Shown piece by piece: positions 26,586 to 34,839 of a DNA stretch of 64,000 bases (position 1 is its first letter; each line of letters opens with the position of its first letter). Under the pieces are notes generated by a model. That model saw only the letters and a list, made by a program, of their open reading frames with translations, ran no database searches and was not told the origin of the DNA. A program made the translations under genes and the position numbers. This DNA is from Hymenobacter sp. DG25A (GTDB lineage Bacteria; Bacteroidota; Bacteroidia; Cytophagales; Hymenobacteraceae), in NCBI RefSeq assembly GCF_001280305.1, contig NZ_CP012623.1, positions 3,534,001 to 3,598,000 of the forward strand. The letters run 5' to 3'.

Positions 26586-27788
26586 ATGGCTTATTATCAC
26601 CGTCTTGGTCAGATTCCGCATAAGCGCCACACCCAGTTCCGGCAGCCCGATGGCACCCTTTACCACGAGCAGCTGGTAGGCACCCTGGGCTTCAGCGGCG
26701 TGTCGTCGTTGCTGTACCACATCCACCCGCCCACCCAGATTAAGGCCGTGGGCGAGCCGGTGCCGTATTCGCCCCAGCTACTGAAAGACCGCGCCCTGCA
26801 GCCCAGCCACCTGCGCACGCTCAGCCAGACCACCACCGGCGGCGACTACCTGCAGGCCCGCCAGATGCTGATTGGCAACGCCGATGTGATGATGAGCATC
26901 TGCAACCCCACGGAGCGCCGGATGCAGTACTACTATAAGAATGCCCTGGCCGATGAAGTGGTGTTTGTGCACGAAGGCAGCGGTGAGCTGTGGAGCCAGC
27001 TGGGCAAAGTCTCCTTCAGCCCCGGCGACTACATCGTTATTCCGCGCACCATCATTCATCAGTTTCACTTTGAGGAAGGGCCGGTGCGGCTGCTTATTAT
27101 TGAGTCGTTCAGCCCCGTGGAAACCTGCCGCCGCTACCGAAACCACTTCGGGCAGCTGCTGGAGCACTCGCCCTACTGTGAGCGGGATATGCGCCCGCCC
27201 ACGGAGCTGGTACTAGAGAAAGAGCCCGGCGAATACCTGGTGCAGGTAAAGAAGGAAGGCTTTCTGCATCAGCTGACGTATGCGCACTCGCCGTTTGATG
27301 TGGTGGGCTGGGACGGATTTTTCTTTCCCTATGCCTTCAGTATACATGACTTTGAGCCGATAACCGGCCGCATTCACCAGCCGCCACCCGTGCACCAGAC
27401 GTTTGAGGCGCACAACTTCGTCATCTGCTCGTTTGTGCCGCGCTTGTTCGACTACCACCCCCTGAGTATTCCCGCGCCCTATAACCACTCCAACGTGGAC
27501 TCCGATGAGGTGCTGTACTACGTGGCCGGCAACTTCATGTCGCGCAAGGGGGTAGATCTGGCCTCGTTTACGGTGCACCCCAGCGGCCTGCCGCACGGGC
27601 CGCACCCGGGCACGGTAGAGGCCAGCATCGGCAAGAAAGAAACCCACGAGCTGGCCGTGATGGTGGACACGTTCCGCCCGCTGTACCTCACGGAAACGGC
27701 TCTGCAGTATGTGGATGAGAAATACCCCATGAGCTGGAATCCTGATTTTGTACACGAAGCGCCCCGCGCCGCCGATATGATGGACTAA
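26586..27788 (+). CDS. hmgA: homogentisate 1,2-dioxygenase
   Basis: This 400-residue cupin-type iron dioxygenase opens the ring of homogentisate to maleylacetoacetate in tyrosine and phenylalanine breakdown. It has the opening MAYYHRLGQIPHKRHTQFR and the cupin segment SFSPGDYIVIPRTIIHQF. The metal-binding region near the C-terminus (HSNVDSDEVLYYVAGNF, then HPSGLPHGPHPG) carries the expected His, Glu, His set. It is shorter than the 430-450-residue enzymes of Proteobacteria, as usual for this branch. The frame runs 75 bases further upstream, but the ATG at 26586 starts the conserved part. No other gene of the pathway is adjacent. Confidence 0.9.
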   Translation: MAYYHRLGQIPHKRHTQFRQPDGTLYHEQLVGTLGFSGVSSLLYHIHPPTQIKAVGEPVPYSPQLLKDRALQPSHLRTLSQTTTGGDYLQARQMLIGNADVMMSICNPTERRMQYYYKNALADEVVFVHEGSGELWSQLGKVSFSPGDYIVIPRTIIHQFHFEEGPVRLLIIESFSPVETCRRYRNHFGQLLEHSPYCERDMRPPTELVLEKEPGEYLVQVKKEGFLHQLTYAHSPFDVVGWDGFFFPYAFSIHDFEPITGRIHQPPPVHQTFEAHNFVICSFVPRLFDYHPLSIPAPYNHSNVDSDEVLYYVAGNFMSRKGVDLASFTVHPSGLPHGPHPGTVEASIGKKETHELAVMVDTFRPLYLTETALQYVDEKYPMSWNPDFVHEAPRAADMMD

Positions 27789-27847
27789 GCCAAGGTTGGT
27801 CTGATTTCTGCTAAGAAAATGCTCGGAACAGGCCCTTTTGGCCAACC

Positions 27848-27876
27848 ACCGCCCATATGGTTTCCGTATGGGCGGT
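27848..27876 (+). terminator. terminator after homogentisate dioxygenase
   Basis: ACCGCCCATATGG pairs with CCGTATGGGCGGT (one G-T pair) around a 3-base loop and is followed by TGTCTTTT. It ends 19 bases before the next gene's start codon. Confidence 0.75.
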
Positions 27877-27895
27877 TGTCTTTTAATTTAGCTCC

Positions 27896-28423
27896 ATGAA
27901 AAAAATCCTGCTTTTCGCTCCCCTCGTTCTGCTCTTAGCCACCGTAGCCTGTAAGAAAGTAGACCAGCTGCTGACCTTCTATATCGAAGACACGCAGAAT
28001 ATTCAGATTTCCAGCTCCTTCCCGCTGGGGCAGTTTGTGCCGCTCTCGCCGGTTACTGTCAATACCAAATCAGAGGAGAGCTTCAAGAACAACAAAACCG
28101 AGGCCGGGCTGGTGAAGGATGTCAGCCTGAATAAGCTCACGCTCACCATCACCGACCCTAACTCCGAGAACTTCGACTTCCTGAAGCGCATTGAAATCTA
28201 CATCAGCGCCAAGGATCAGCCGGAAATCAAGCTGGCTTCCCTGGACAAGGTGCCCCTGGGCGTAAAAAGCATTGATCTGGTATCGTCGGGCGCCAAGCTC
28301 GACAACTATATCAAAGCTGAAATTTACACGCTGACCACCAAAGCCGAGATTCAGAAACCTATTTCCGAAGACATTACGGTACGCGCGGACTCCCGCTTTA
28401 AGGTAACTGCCGACCCGCTGTAA
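27896..28423 (+). CDS. hypothetical lipoprotein
   Basis: This 175-residue protein has a lipoprotein signal peptide (MKK, hydrophobic LLLATVAC, Cys near residue 19). The mature part is beta-rich with alternating polar and hydrophobic strands (LNKLTLTITDP, RIEIYISAKDQPEI, KAEIYTLTTKAEI), which suggests an immunoglobulin-like sandwich. No catalytic motif is visible and I do not recognise the family. It is closed by a strong terminator, so it is probably a single-gene unit. Cell-envelope location is inferred from the lipobox only. Confidence 0.75.
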   Translation: MKKILLFAPLVLLLATVACKKVDQLLTFYIEDTQNIQISSSFPLGQFVPLSPVTVNTKSEESFKNNKTEAGLVKDVSLNKLTLTITDPNSENFDFLKRIEIYISAKDQPEIKLASLDKVPLGVKSIDLVSSGAKLDNYIKAEIYTLTTKAEIQKPISEDITVRADSRFKVTADPL

Positions 28424-28432
28424 GTCGCTTGA

Positions 28433-28488
28433 CAAGTCATAAAAAAGAGCCCCGCTTCGTGAAGAAGCGGGGCTCTTTTTATGACTTG
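28433..28488. terminator. bidirectional terminator with extended stem
   Basis: A GC-rich core (AGAGCCCCGCTTC / GAAGCGGGGCTCT) is extended outward through A/T runs into AAGTCAT / ATGACTT, for a stem of about 25 bases. It separates the lipoprotein gene from the converging HMG-CoA reductase gene. Confidence 0.85.
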
Positions 28489-28497
28489 ATTCCTCGT

Positions 28498-30054
28498 TTA
28501 CCGGTTGCGCCCGTACTGCTCATGGCTGCTCACCCAATCGGAGCTGCTGATGGCGGCCCCCAGGCTCAGCTCGCCGGCCAGCACCACGCCGGCCACTATT
28601 TCGGCAAACTTGTTCACGGTACCGCGGCCCACGCAGTTCAGCATGCGCAGGCACTCGTTCTGCGTAGCCAGCCCCGTGCCGCCGCCGTGGGTAGCCACAA
28701 TAAGCGAGGGAATGGTGATGCTGATGTACAAGTCGCCCTCGGGGGTTAACTCCGAATACAGAATGCCCGCCGAGGATTCTGAGACGTTGGCTACGTCCTG
28801 CCCGGTGGCAATAAACATGGCCGTAATGCCATTGGCGGAGTGCGCACCGTTGTTGTTGGCGCCGGAGAGAAAGGCCCCCACGTTGCTCACCTGCCCGTGG
28901 TAGGCCAGCTGCTCGGGCGTTACGCGCATGCGCTGCTGCAGAATGTCGCGCTTAATCACGCACTCGGCCACCACACGTTTGCCCCGGGTGCGCATCACAT
29001 TAATCTGGGATGCTTTTTTGTCGGTGGCGAAGTTCGATTCCAGGTAGAAGTTCCGGATAGGGGAGCCTTTATAGTGGTCCAGAATCCAGGAGCAGGCTGC
29101 AAAGGTGGCCCGGCCCACCATATTCTGGCCCGCCGCGTCGCCGGTGCTGAAATTGAAGCGCAGGAAGGCAAACTTGTTGGAGAGGTAGGTATCGATGTAC
29201 TGCAGCTTGGCCACGTGGGAGGTGCTTTCCGCTTCGGGCCGGATCAAGTTGATGTTTTCCTCTATCCAGCGGCCGAAGTCCCGTGCACCGCGGGCATCAT
29301 CAAACACAAACACCGGGGCCCGCTGCATGGCGTCGCCGATAACGGTGCATTTGGCGCCGCCGCAGAGGTTCAGCAATTGCATGCCGCGGTTGTAGCTGGC
29401 TACCAGGGTGCCCTCGGTCGTGGCTAAGGGTATTAGGAATTCGCCCTGGGCATGCTCGCCGTTTACGCGCAGGGGCCCGGCGAGGCCCACCGGAATCTGG
29501 GCTACGCCCGTGAAATGCTCACAATTGCCGTGCAGGTCGTGGGCATCAAAGGAGTAGTGCTTCAGGTGCTTGAATTGCTGGCCGGTAAACTCCTCGGCAA
29601 AGCGCTGCCGGGCCTGAATAGCGGCGTCGGAATAGTCATCGTCGCTCTGGCGCGGAATGCGGGTGCGGTTATCGGGCAGGTTCATGATGGCATCTTCCAC
29701 CTCCACGTGCAGCGGCCCGAAGGGGTCGGCGGAAAATTGCACCTGCACGGCGTGCATGCCTTCGGGCAGGGGAGGGGTTTCCAGCAGAAATATTAGGCTG
29801 TGGCCCACTGGAAACTCAATGCTCAGGCCATCCGGACCTAACCCCGTGGCCGGGCGTACATCGCCATTGCCCAGATCCAGACTGATGTGCTCGGGGAGAA
29901 TCTTAGTGTCGCCAATCTGCACGTGGTCGATACCGGTGAGGTGCACGGTATCGAGGCGGTTTTTGATGCTGAAAGCCACGCCGTTGGGCGTATTGTGCAG
30001 GCTGCCGCGCGTGTACAGCAGCTTCAGCAGCATGGGACTGGGGGTGAAGAGCAT
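28498..30054 (-). CDS. hydroxymethylglutaryl-CoA reductase with extra N-terminal domain
   Basis: This 518-residue protein reduces HMG-CoA to mevalonate for isoprenoid synthesis. The catalytic core (about residues 150-518) keeps all expected residues: Glu214 in ATTEGTLVAS, Lys347 in TDKKASQIN, Asp420 in TGQDVANVSES, and His511 near the C-terminus in SSHEQYG. The C-terminal position of this His and the DKK motif resemble class I enzymes. Residues 1-140 form an extra beta-rich domain (VHLTGIDHVQIGD, EHISLDLGNGDVRPATG, FPVGHSLIFLLETP) that recalls PilZ- or C2-like folds; this is only an impression. A second ATG at 30033 could be the start. Isoprenoids here would feed carotenoids and quinones. Confidence 0.88.
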   Translation of the reverse strand: MLFTPSPMLLKLLYTRGSLHNTPNGVAFSIKNRLDTVHLTGIDHVQIGDTKILPEHISLDLGNGDVRPATGLGPDGLSIEFPVGHSLIFLLETPPLPEGMHAVQVQFSADPFGPLHVEVEDAIMNLPDNRTRIPRQSDDDYSDAAIQARQRFAEEFTGQQFKHLKHYSFDAHDLHGNCEHFTGVAQIPVGLAGPLRVNGEHAQGEFLIPLATTEGTLVASYNRGMQLLNLCGGAKCTVIGDAMQRAPVFVFDDARGARDFGRWIEENINLIRPEAESTSHVAKLQYIDTYLSNKFAFLRFNFSTGDAAGQNMVGRATFAACSWILDHYKGSPIRNFYLESNFATDKKASQINVMRTRGKRVVAECVIKRDILQQRMRVTPEQLAYHGQVSNVGAFLSGANNNGAHSANGITAMFIATGQDVANVSESSAGILYSELTPEGDLYISITIPSLIVATHGGGTGLATQNECLRMLNCVGRGTVNKFAEIVAGVVLAGELSLGAAISSSDWVSSHEQYGRNR

Positions 30055-30139
30055 AGTAGTGGGAGCGGGCGTAAGGTTGGATTCTGAGCGGGTAAAATAG
30101 GAAGGTTTGGGCGAAGCGCCTAATACGGTTTACGTGCGT

Positions 30140-30673
30140 TCAATGCTGCGGCAATGAGGTGCTATTCCCCTGAAATGAAACAGGGATAGTTAGAATAGAT
30201 TCTACCGCCACGCCATTAGCTGTGCGGGCAGGATCAAAACGACCATCAAGCAACTGAACTGCTCTAATCACTTCTGCATCCAGTAGTGGATGTAAAGAGT
30301 TGATCAACCTGATATCCTTTACTCTGCCTTGTATATCAACACGAAAAACAGCAAAGACTCTACCTGTAATGGTAGTAGGGGCGGCCTTGGGCCACTGATA
30401 ATTTTTACTGATAAAGGTGTGCATGGCCATTGCTCCACCTGATCTAAAGTAGGGTCTATCTCCGCCGAAGCACTGGTCGAATGTGATAGGACTACTCGCA
30501 GTCCTTGTCATACTTAAGCCCGTTGTATCTGGCTTGCTTGATAGGGGAGTAGGAATAGAAAATGGAGTTATTTTCTTACTCTGAGCTTTTATTAAAGTAT
30601 TCTTCGAACATATCAACCCCAGCAATAAAATTGACAGCCACGGACTACTATACCTGAGGCGATAGGCGCACAT
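30140..30673 (-). CDS. TonB C-terminal domain protein, short form
   Basis: This 177-residue protein has a hydrophobic N-terminal segment (PWLSILLLGLIC) and a C-terminal TonB-like domain (about residues 95-170, with VFAVFRVDIQGRVKDIRLI and HPLLDAEVIRAVQ). TonB domains link inner-membrane energy to outer-membrane receptors, but stand-alone versions like this are common in Bacteroidota and may do other envelope work. It starts 1 base after the stop codon of the upstream TonB gene, so the two are co-transcribed and probably coupled in translation. Its base composition is lower in GC than its neighbours. Confidence 0.75.
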   Translation of the reverse strand: MCAYRLRYSSPWLSILLLGLICSKNTLIKAQSKKITPFSIPTPLSSKPDTTGLSMTRTASSPITFDQCFGGDRPYFRSGGAMAMHTFISKNYQWPKAAPTTITGRVFAVFRVDIQGRVKDIRLINSLHPLLDAEVIRAVQLLDGRFDPARTANGVAVESILTIPVSFQGNSTSLPQH

Positions 30674-30674
30674 A

Positions 30675-31328
30675 TTACTTACGCTGAAAGAAAACAGGTA
30701 CGGTATAATTGACATCCACTGGCCTGCCTTGCTGCAGGCCCGGTGACCACGGGCCCATCTGCCGTACAACCCGCACGGCTTCTGCATTTAATAGCGGCTC
30801 CAGACCTTTTATCACCTTTATATCGGTCACCTGCCCGTTTTTCATAATCGTAAAACTGACGAATACCTTTCCGTTAGCCTTTGCCTCAGCAGGGTAGTGT
30901 GTATTAGTCATCAGGTATTTACGTAGCCCATCGGTGCCACCCTGGGTGTAAGTAGGCCATATTTCTGCCACCATGCCGAATACCTGAGGCGTGGAGGAAG
31001 TGGGGGAAGGTTTAGGATTTTTTACCTGCGCTACTGCCTCGCTGGCCGATAATCCCAAACCGCAAACCAGCACCAAGGCCAGCAGGAACCGTTGCAAGCT
31101 AGGCCGCAGCTGAAAGGGTGCTAATTGCTCCTGCCGGAACCGCCCACATACCCGGCCATCAGAAGTGGCGTGGAAAGCACTTGCCAGGTCGGCTCGCCGG
31201 GCTTGGGTAAAATCAATAACAACCCGGTTGCAGGTTGCGCAATGATGGCCCTGTTCTACCGGAGACATGTCCTGCCAGTTTTCGTAGCAGGTTTGCAAGC
31301 GCACATTTAGGAGGGGTAAGTCCAGCAT
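30675..31328 (-). CDS. TonB C-terminal domain protein with N-terminal cysteine motif
   Basis: This 217-residue protein has three parts. Residues 1-70 form a soluble domain with Cys residues in TCYENWQDMSP and GHHCATCNRVVIDFT, a possible metal-binding or redox motif. A membrane span follows (about 80-102, FLLALVLVCGLGLS), and the C-terminal domain (about 140-215) is TonB-like, with GKVFVSFTIMKNGQVTDIKVI and PLLNAEAVRVVRQM. The orientation would put the Cys domain in the cytoplasm and the TonB domain in the periplasm. It is followed after 1 base by a second TonB gene. The ATG at 31328 was chosen because the Cys domain starts there. Confidence 0.78.
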   Translation of the reverse strand: MLDLPLLNVRLQTCYENWQDMSPVEQGHHCATCNRVVIDFTQARRADLASAFHATSDGRVCGRFRQEQLAPFQLRPSLQRFLLALVLVCGLGLSASEAVAQVKNPKPSPTSSTPQVFGMVAEIWPTYTQGGTDGLRKYLMTNTHYPAEAKANGKVFVSFTIMKNGQVTDIKVIKGLEPLLNAEAVRVVRQMGPWSPGLQQGRPVDVNYTVPVFFQRK

Positions 31329-31343
31329 AGCGTGAGAATAGAA

Positions 31344-31390
31344 TAATGCCCCGGCTCTGGAAGTTACTACTTTCCAGAGCCGGGGCATTA
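31344..31390 (-). terminator. terminator after WG-repeat gene
   Basis: Two 19-base arms (31344-31362 and 31372-31390) are perfectly complementary around a 9-base loop. The hairpin lies between the WG-repeat gene and the TonB operon, which run in the same direction, and so separates their transcripts. Confidence 0.75.
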
Positions 31391-31414
31391 CACCAGCTAA
31401 TGATAGGTGCTACG

Positions 31415-32191
31415 TTACTCGAAATACTCCTTACCGGTACTATCAATATAGCCCACGCGCCCGTCCGGGGTTTCTACCCGAGCCACCCCCCCCACAAACG
31501 GCTCGGCGGCGCGGTATTTGGGCTTTACCAGCAAGTGGCCATCGGCATCCAGGTAGCCCAACAGGCCGGCCTGCTGCACAATAGGATAGCTATAATCGTT
31601 GGCCGCGGTGACTTTAATAGACTCGTAGATGACGGGCAGTACTACCTTGCCTTTGCGGTTGATGGCACCCCATTGGCTGCCCTGCCGCACAAACAATAGC
31701 CCCCGGTAGTCTTCCAGTATCTCGTCGTAGATGGCGGGTACCGTGGTGCTGCCCACCGTAAAACGAAAGCCCAGTTTGCCCGCTTTCCGCACAATATCAC
31801 CCAGGGAAAGGTATTCTACCTCCGGGGCTGGCGTTTCAGAGATGGGCAGGCGTTTGCCGGCCACATCAATAGCAAAGGTTTCGCCGTTCAATTCTACGGT
31901 AGCACGGCCCCGGGTAAAATTAGACGCTTTGGTGAAGTGCGTGGGCGTAACGGCGTAGCCACTACCATCAATATAGCCATAAAGGCCCGCTACGCGCACC
32001 CAGGCCAGTTCCTCTACAAAAGGGCCGGCTTCATCGTAGCGCAGCGGAAGAATCAGGCGCCGGTTACGGTCTGTATAGCCCCATTTCTCCCCTTGCCGAA
32101 AAGGAATCAACTCCCCGCTGCTCCACTCCCCGGCTGGGGTAAAGGCCACTAAGCCAAAGCTAAATAAAGCAACAAACAACCATTTCTTCAT
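31415..32191 (-). CDS. WG repeat-containing exported protein
   Basis: This 258-residue protein has a signal peptide (MKKWLFVALFSFGLVAF) and about five WG-type repeats, each with a core like GxWGYxDxxGxxxxP: KWGYTDRNRRLILPLRY, YGYIDGSGYAVTP, QWGAINRKGKVVLPVIY, LGYLDADGHLLVKPKY and VGYIDSTGKEYF. WG repeats form beta-rich scaffolds thought to bind other molecules; no specific partner is known here. The ATG at 32191 starts the signal peptide; a TTG 9 bases upstream is less likely. The gene forms its own unit, ended by a perfect hairpin. Confidence 0.85.
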   Translation of the reverse strand: MKKWLFVALFSFGLVAFTPAGEWSSGELIPFRQGEKWGYTDRNRRLILPLRYDEAGPFVEELAWVRVAGLYGYIDGSGYAVTPTHFTKASNFTRGRATVELNGETFAIDVAGKRLPISETPAPEVEYLSLGDIVRKAGKLGFRFTVGSTTVPAIYDEILEDYRGLLFVRQGSQWGAINRKGKVVLPVIYESIKVTAANDYSYPIVQQAGLLGYLDADGHLLVKPKYRAAEPFVGGVARVETPDGRVGYIDSTGKEYFE

Positions 32192-32407
32192 ACTACGCAA
32201 AAAGCCGGAAGCTAGTCAGAATCACAAAGATACAATGGTATCGCAAACTGCAAGCCTCTTGGTAGAGTTCATTTTGCTGATGATGGCCGCCGACCAGGCG
32301 GCCTTGCCGCGCCTGTTAATTTATACTCTTGTTCAGGCAATAAGAGGAGGCCTTTTTGTGTATCTTCATTCTACTCTATCTGCTATCCTTATCTGCTTCC
32401 CATTACC

Positions 32408-33223
32408 ATGATAGCCAGCCTCCTATATCCCCGGTTTGTGCTTGGAAATAGCCTTACCGCGGAGCAGCAGATATTCTTTAACCAATACGGATTTCTGCAC
32501 TTTCAGGGATTTGCCTCCCCCGCCACCGTGCAGGAGCTGCTGGGGGCCATGGCAGGTCTGCAGCAGCAATGGCTGGCGCAGCGGGTGCAAAAAATAAACG
32601 GGGTGCCCATTAAGTTTGGGAAGGATATCGATGGCTCCCCTCTCATTCAGCGGTTTGCCTTTGCCTCCCAGCACCACCCGGTATTACATCGTTTTCTGCA
32701 GGATGCGCGCTTTCAGGCCCTGTTTCCGCTACTGGAAGCACCGGGGGCGCGGATAGGTGAAAACGAAAAGAATGGCTTGGTCATCAACCACTACCTGAAT
32801 GTGCCGGGCAGTGAGTTTGCCCAGATGGGGTGGCACACCGATTCTTTGCGGGACGTTTTCTATGGGCGGCGCATTGGCCCCATGCTGAACGTAGGCGTGC
32901 ACCTGGATGCTACGCCCGCAAGCAATGGCGGCCTGCGCCTGCTGCCCGGTACGCACCGGCAGAGCCTGCGCAACCTCCTGTTCCGCAAGCAATACTTTAA
33001 AGACGTGGCACCCGACCCCGACGAAGTAGCCGTGGAAACCCAGGCCGGCGACTTAACCGTGCACGATGGCCGCATGTGGCACCGCATGGCCCGCTCCCCC
33101 GTGGTTGGGGAAGGCTCCCGCCGCCGCGTGATGTATGTGCCCATTGTTGCGGGCCGCTACGAGCCCCGGCGGGAGAATAGCGCTACGCCGTTCTACCTTC
33201 GGTTTCTGCACCTGGTAAAATAA
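32408..33223 (+). CDS. phytanoyl-CoA dioxygenase (PhyH) family protein
   Basis: This 271-residue protein is a predicted 2-oxoglutarate and Fe(II)-dependent oxygenase. The iron-binding HxD is in MGWHTDSLRD, the distal His probably in DLTVHDGRMWHRM, and GGLRLLPGTHRQS fits the family's core. An SDR gene starts 55 bases downstream, so the two may be co-transcribed and act on the same, unknown, small molecule. No signal peptide is present. A second, only distantly similar PhyH-like enzyme lies at 62862-63674. Confidence 0.85.
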   Translation: MIASLLYPRFVLGNSLTAEQQIFFNQYGFLHFQGFASPATVQELLGAMAGLQQQWLAQRVQKINGVPIKFGKDIDGSPLIQRFAFASQHHPVLHRFLQDARFQALFPLLEAPGARIGENEKNGLVINHYLNVPGSEFAQMGWHTDSLRDVFYGRRIGPMLNVGVHLDATPASNGGLRLLPGTHRQSLRNLLFRKQYFKDVAPDPDEVAVETQAGDLTVHDGRMWHRMARSPVVGEGSRRRVMYVPIVAGRYEPRRENSATPFYLRFLHLVK

Positions 33224-33278
33224 GCCCTGCCACCGGCGGCAGGCAGCCGGTGGTGGTTCATTCTTATCTGGCATTCTG

Positions 33279-34088
33279 ATGGTTTCTTCCTCCCCTGCTC
33301 CCCGGCCTTACGCACTGATAACGGGGGCCTCGCGCGGCATCGGCCGCTCCCTGGCGCTGGGTCTGGCCCGGCGGGGCTATAACCTGTTACTCACGGCCCG
33401 CTCCGCCGAGCTGCTGAACGAGCTGGTGCAGCACGTGTGCAGTAAATACGGCGTGCAGGCCCATGCTTTACCCCTGGATCTGGCCGAGCCAAACGCCGTT
33501 GGCCAGCTGGCCGAGTGGGCTACCGGGCTGGCCCCGGACCTGTCCGTTGTAATGAATAATGCCGGCTATGGGCTCTGGGGCAAGTTTGAAGAGTTGCCGC
33601 TGGCCACCCAACTCAATATGCTGCAACTGAATATGCAGGTGCCTGTGACACTGACGCACCTGCTGCTGCCCACCCTGCACAAAGCACAGCGCGCCTATAT
33701 TCTGAACGTGGCGAGTACCGCCGCCTATCAGGCGGTGCCCACCCTCACGCTGTACGCTGCCAGCAAGGCCTTTCTGGTTTCGTTTTCCCGGGGGCTGCGC
33801 TACGAGCTACGCGCCAGTAACATCTCGGTAACCTGCCTCAGCCCCGGCTCCACCGATACCAACTTCGCCGACCGGGCCGGCATGAACAAAGCCATGCAGC
33901 AAACGGCCGCCAAATTCTCCATGACGGCCGACCAGGTAGCACACGCAGCTATTACGGCCCTGTTTGCCGGCCAGGCCGAGGTGATACCCGGAGCGCTTAA
34001 CCGCCTTTCGGCGGGTCTTACCAGGGTGGTACCGAAGGATCTGACTGAAAAAATTGCGGCGGGCATTTATGAAAAGTATCTGCCCTAG
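33279..34088 (+). CDS. SDR family NAD(P)-dependent oxidoreductase
   Basis: This 269-residue classical short-chain dehydrogenase has the nucleotide-binding TGASRGIGRSLALG (residues 14-27), an Arg in LLTARS that favours NADPH, NNAGYG, the active-site Ser in LNVASTAAY, and Tyr/Lys in YAASKAF. The C-terminal half (NRLSAGLTRVVPK) resembles SDRs acting on acyl or sterol-like substrates, but the substrate is not known. It follows a PhyH-family gene. Its stop codon is only 4 bases from the end of a converging PAP2-like gene. Confidence 0.9.
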   Translation: MVSSSPAPRPYALITGASRGIGRSLALGLARRGYNLLLTARSAELLNELVQHVCSKYGVQAHALPLDLAEPNAVGQLAEWATGLAPDLSVVMNNAGYGLWGKFEELPLATQLNMLQLNMQVPVTLTHLLLPTLHKAQRAYILNVASTAAYQAVPTLTLYAASKAFLVSFSRGLRYELRASNISVTCLSPGSTDTNFADRAGMNKAMQQTAAKFSMTADQVAHAAITALFAGQAEVIPGALNRLSAGLTRVVPKDLTEKIAAGIYEKYLP

Positions 34089-34092
34089 CCGG

Positions 34093-34734
34093 TTAAATAC
34101 CGGCGTAGCGGGTAATGCGGCAGGCCAGCCAATAGCAGCCCCCGGCAAAAAATGGAGCGGCTACTACATCGTAGGTGTAATGCACGTGCTGAATGAGCAC
34201 CAGCAGCCCAACCAGGGCGCTGCCGGCCAGCAGGGCGTAGCGGCGCCAGCCCGCGGGCACGCAGCAGGCCAGCAAAAACAGCGTGGCCGTATGCCCGGAA
34301 AAAAACAGGTCATGGGTAATGGGTGTAGGGGCGGCGTAAAACAGCCGGTCTACCAGCGGGTCGTGGAGCAGGCGCAGCTGCAGGGGTGGGGCCAGAGGCA
34401 CCAGAAGCAGGGTAAGTAAGCGGCAAACCTGCAGCAGCCAGTATGCCCACAGGGCCCGCAGCAGGCGGGCCGGCCGGGGCAGCAAATACACCAGGGCCGC
34501 CCCAATTCCCAGATATATGGTGCCAAACGTAAGCCCCGATACATCATAAGCCGGCAGCCAGGTCAGGAAGGGGTCGGGCAGCCGGATGCCGGGGCGGGCC
34601 TGCAGGAAGGCAAAGAAGCGCGGTAGCAGAGAAGCAAGCCCTACCAACAGCGCCCCCACCGCCAGCAGGCTGCCGCGAAACCGTGGCCGTAGCCAGGCCG
34701 CCGGCCAGCGCAGGAAGGAAGAATCAGATACCAT
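34093..34734 (-). CDS. PAP2 superfamily protein, sphingomyelin-synthase-like
   Basis: This 213-residue membrane protein has about six hydrophobic spans and the C-terminal triad of the sphingomyelin synthase-related PAP2 branch: a His in DLFFSGHTATL, then His and Asp in HVHYTYDVVAAP. Such enzymes move or remove phospho-head groups on lipids at the membrane. Many Bacteroidota make sphingolipids, so transfer of a phospho-alcohol onto a ceramide is one possibility; simple phosphatase activity is another. The frame is open further upstream, but the ATG at 34734 avoids overlap with the divergent gene. It converges on the SDR gene with only 4 bases between. Confidence 0.78.
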   Translation of the reverse strand: MVSDSSFLRWPAAWLRPRFRGSLLAVGALLVGLASLLPRFFAFLQARPGIRLPDPFLTWLPAYDVSGLTFGTIYLGIGAALVYLLPRPARLLRALWAYWLLQVCRLLTLLLVPLAPPLQLRLLHDPLVDRLFYAAPTPITHDLFFSGHTATLFLLACCVPAGWRRYALLAGSALVGLLVLIQHVHYTYDVVAAPFFAGGCYWLACRITRYAGI

Positions 34735-34839
34735 AGGCGGGCCGAAAGAAATGATAGCTAAAAATAGATTATACCGGGCGTTTGGGCGATACCCGCAGAC
34801 GGCTCTATCTTGAGTGCTCATTTGTTTTTTGCTCCGCTC

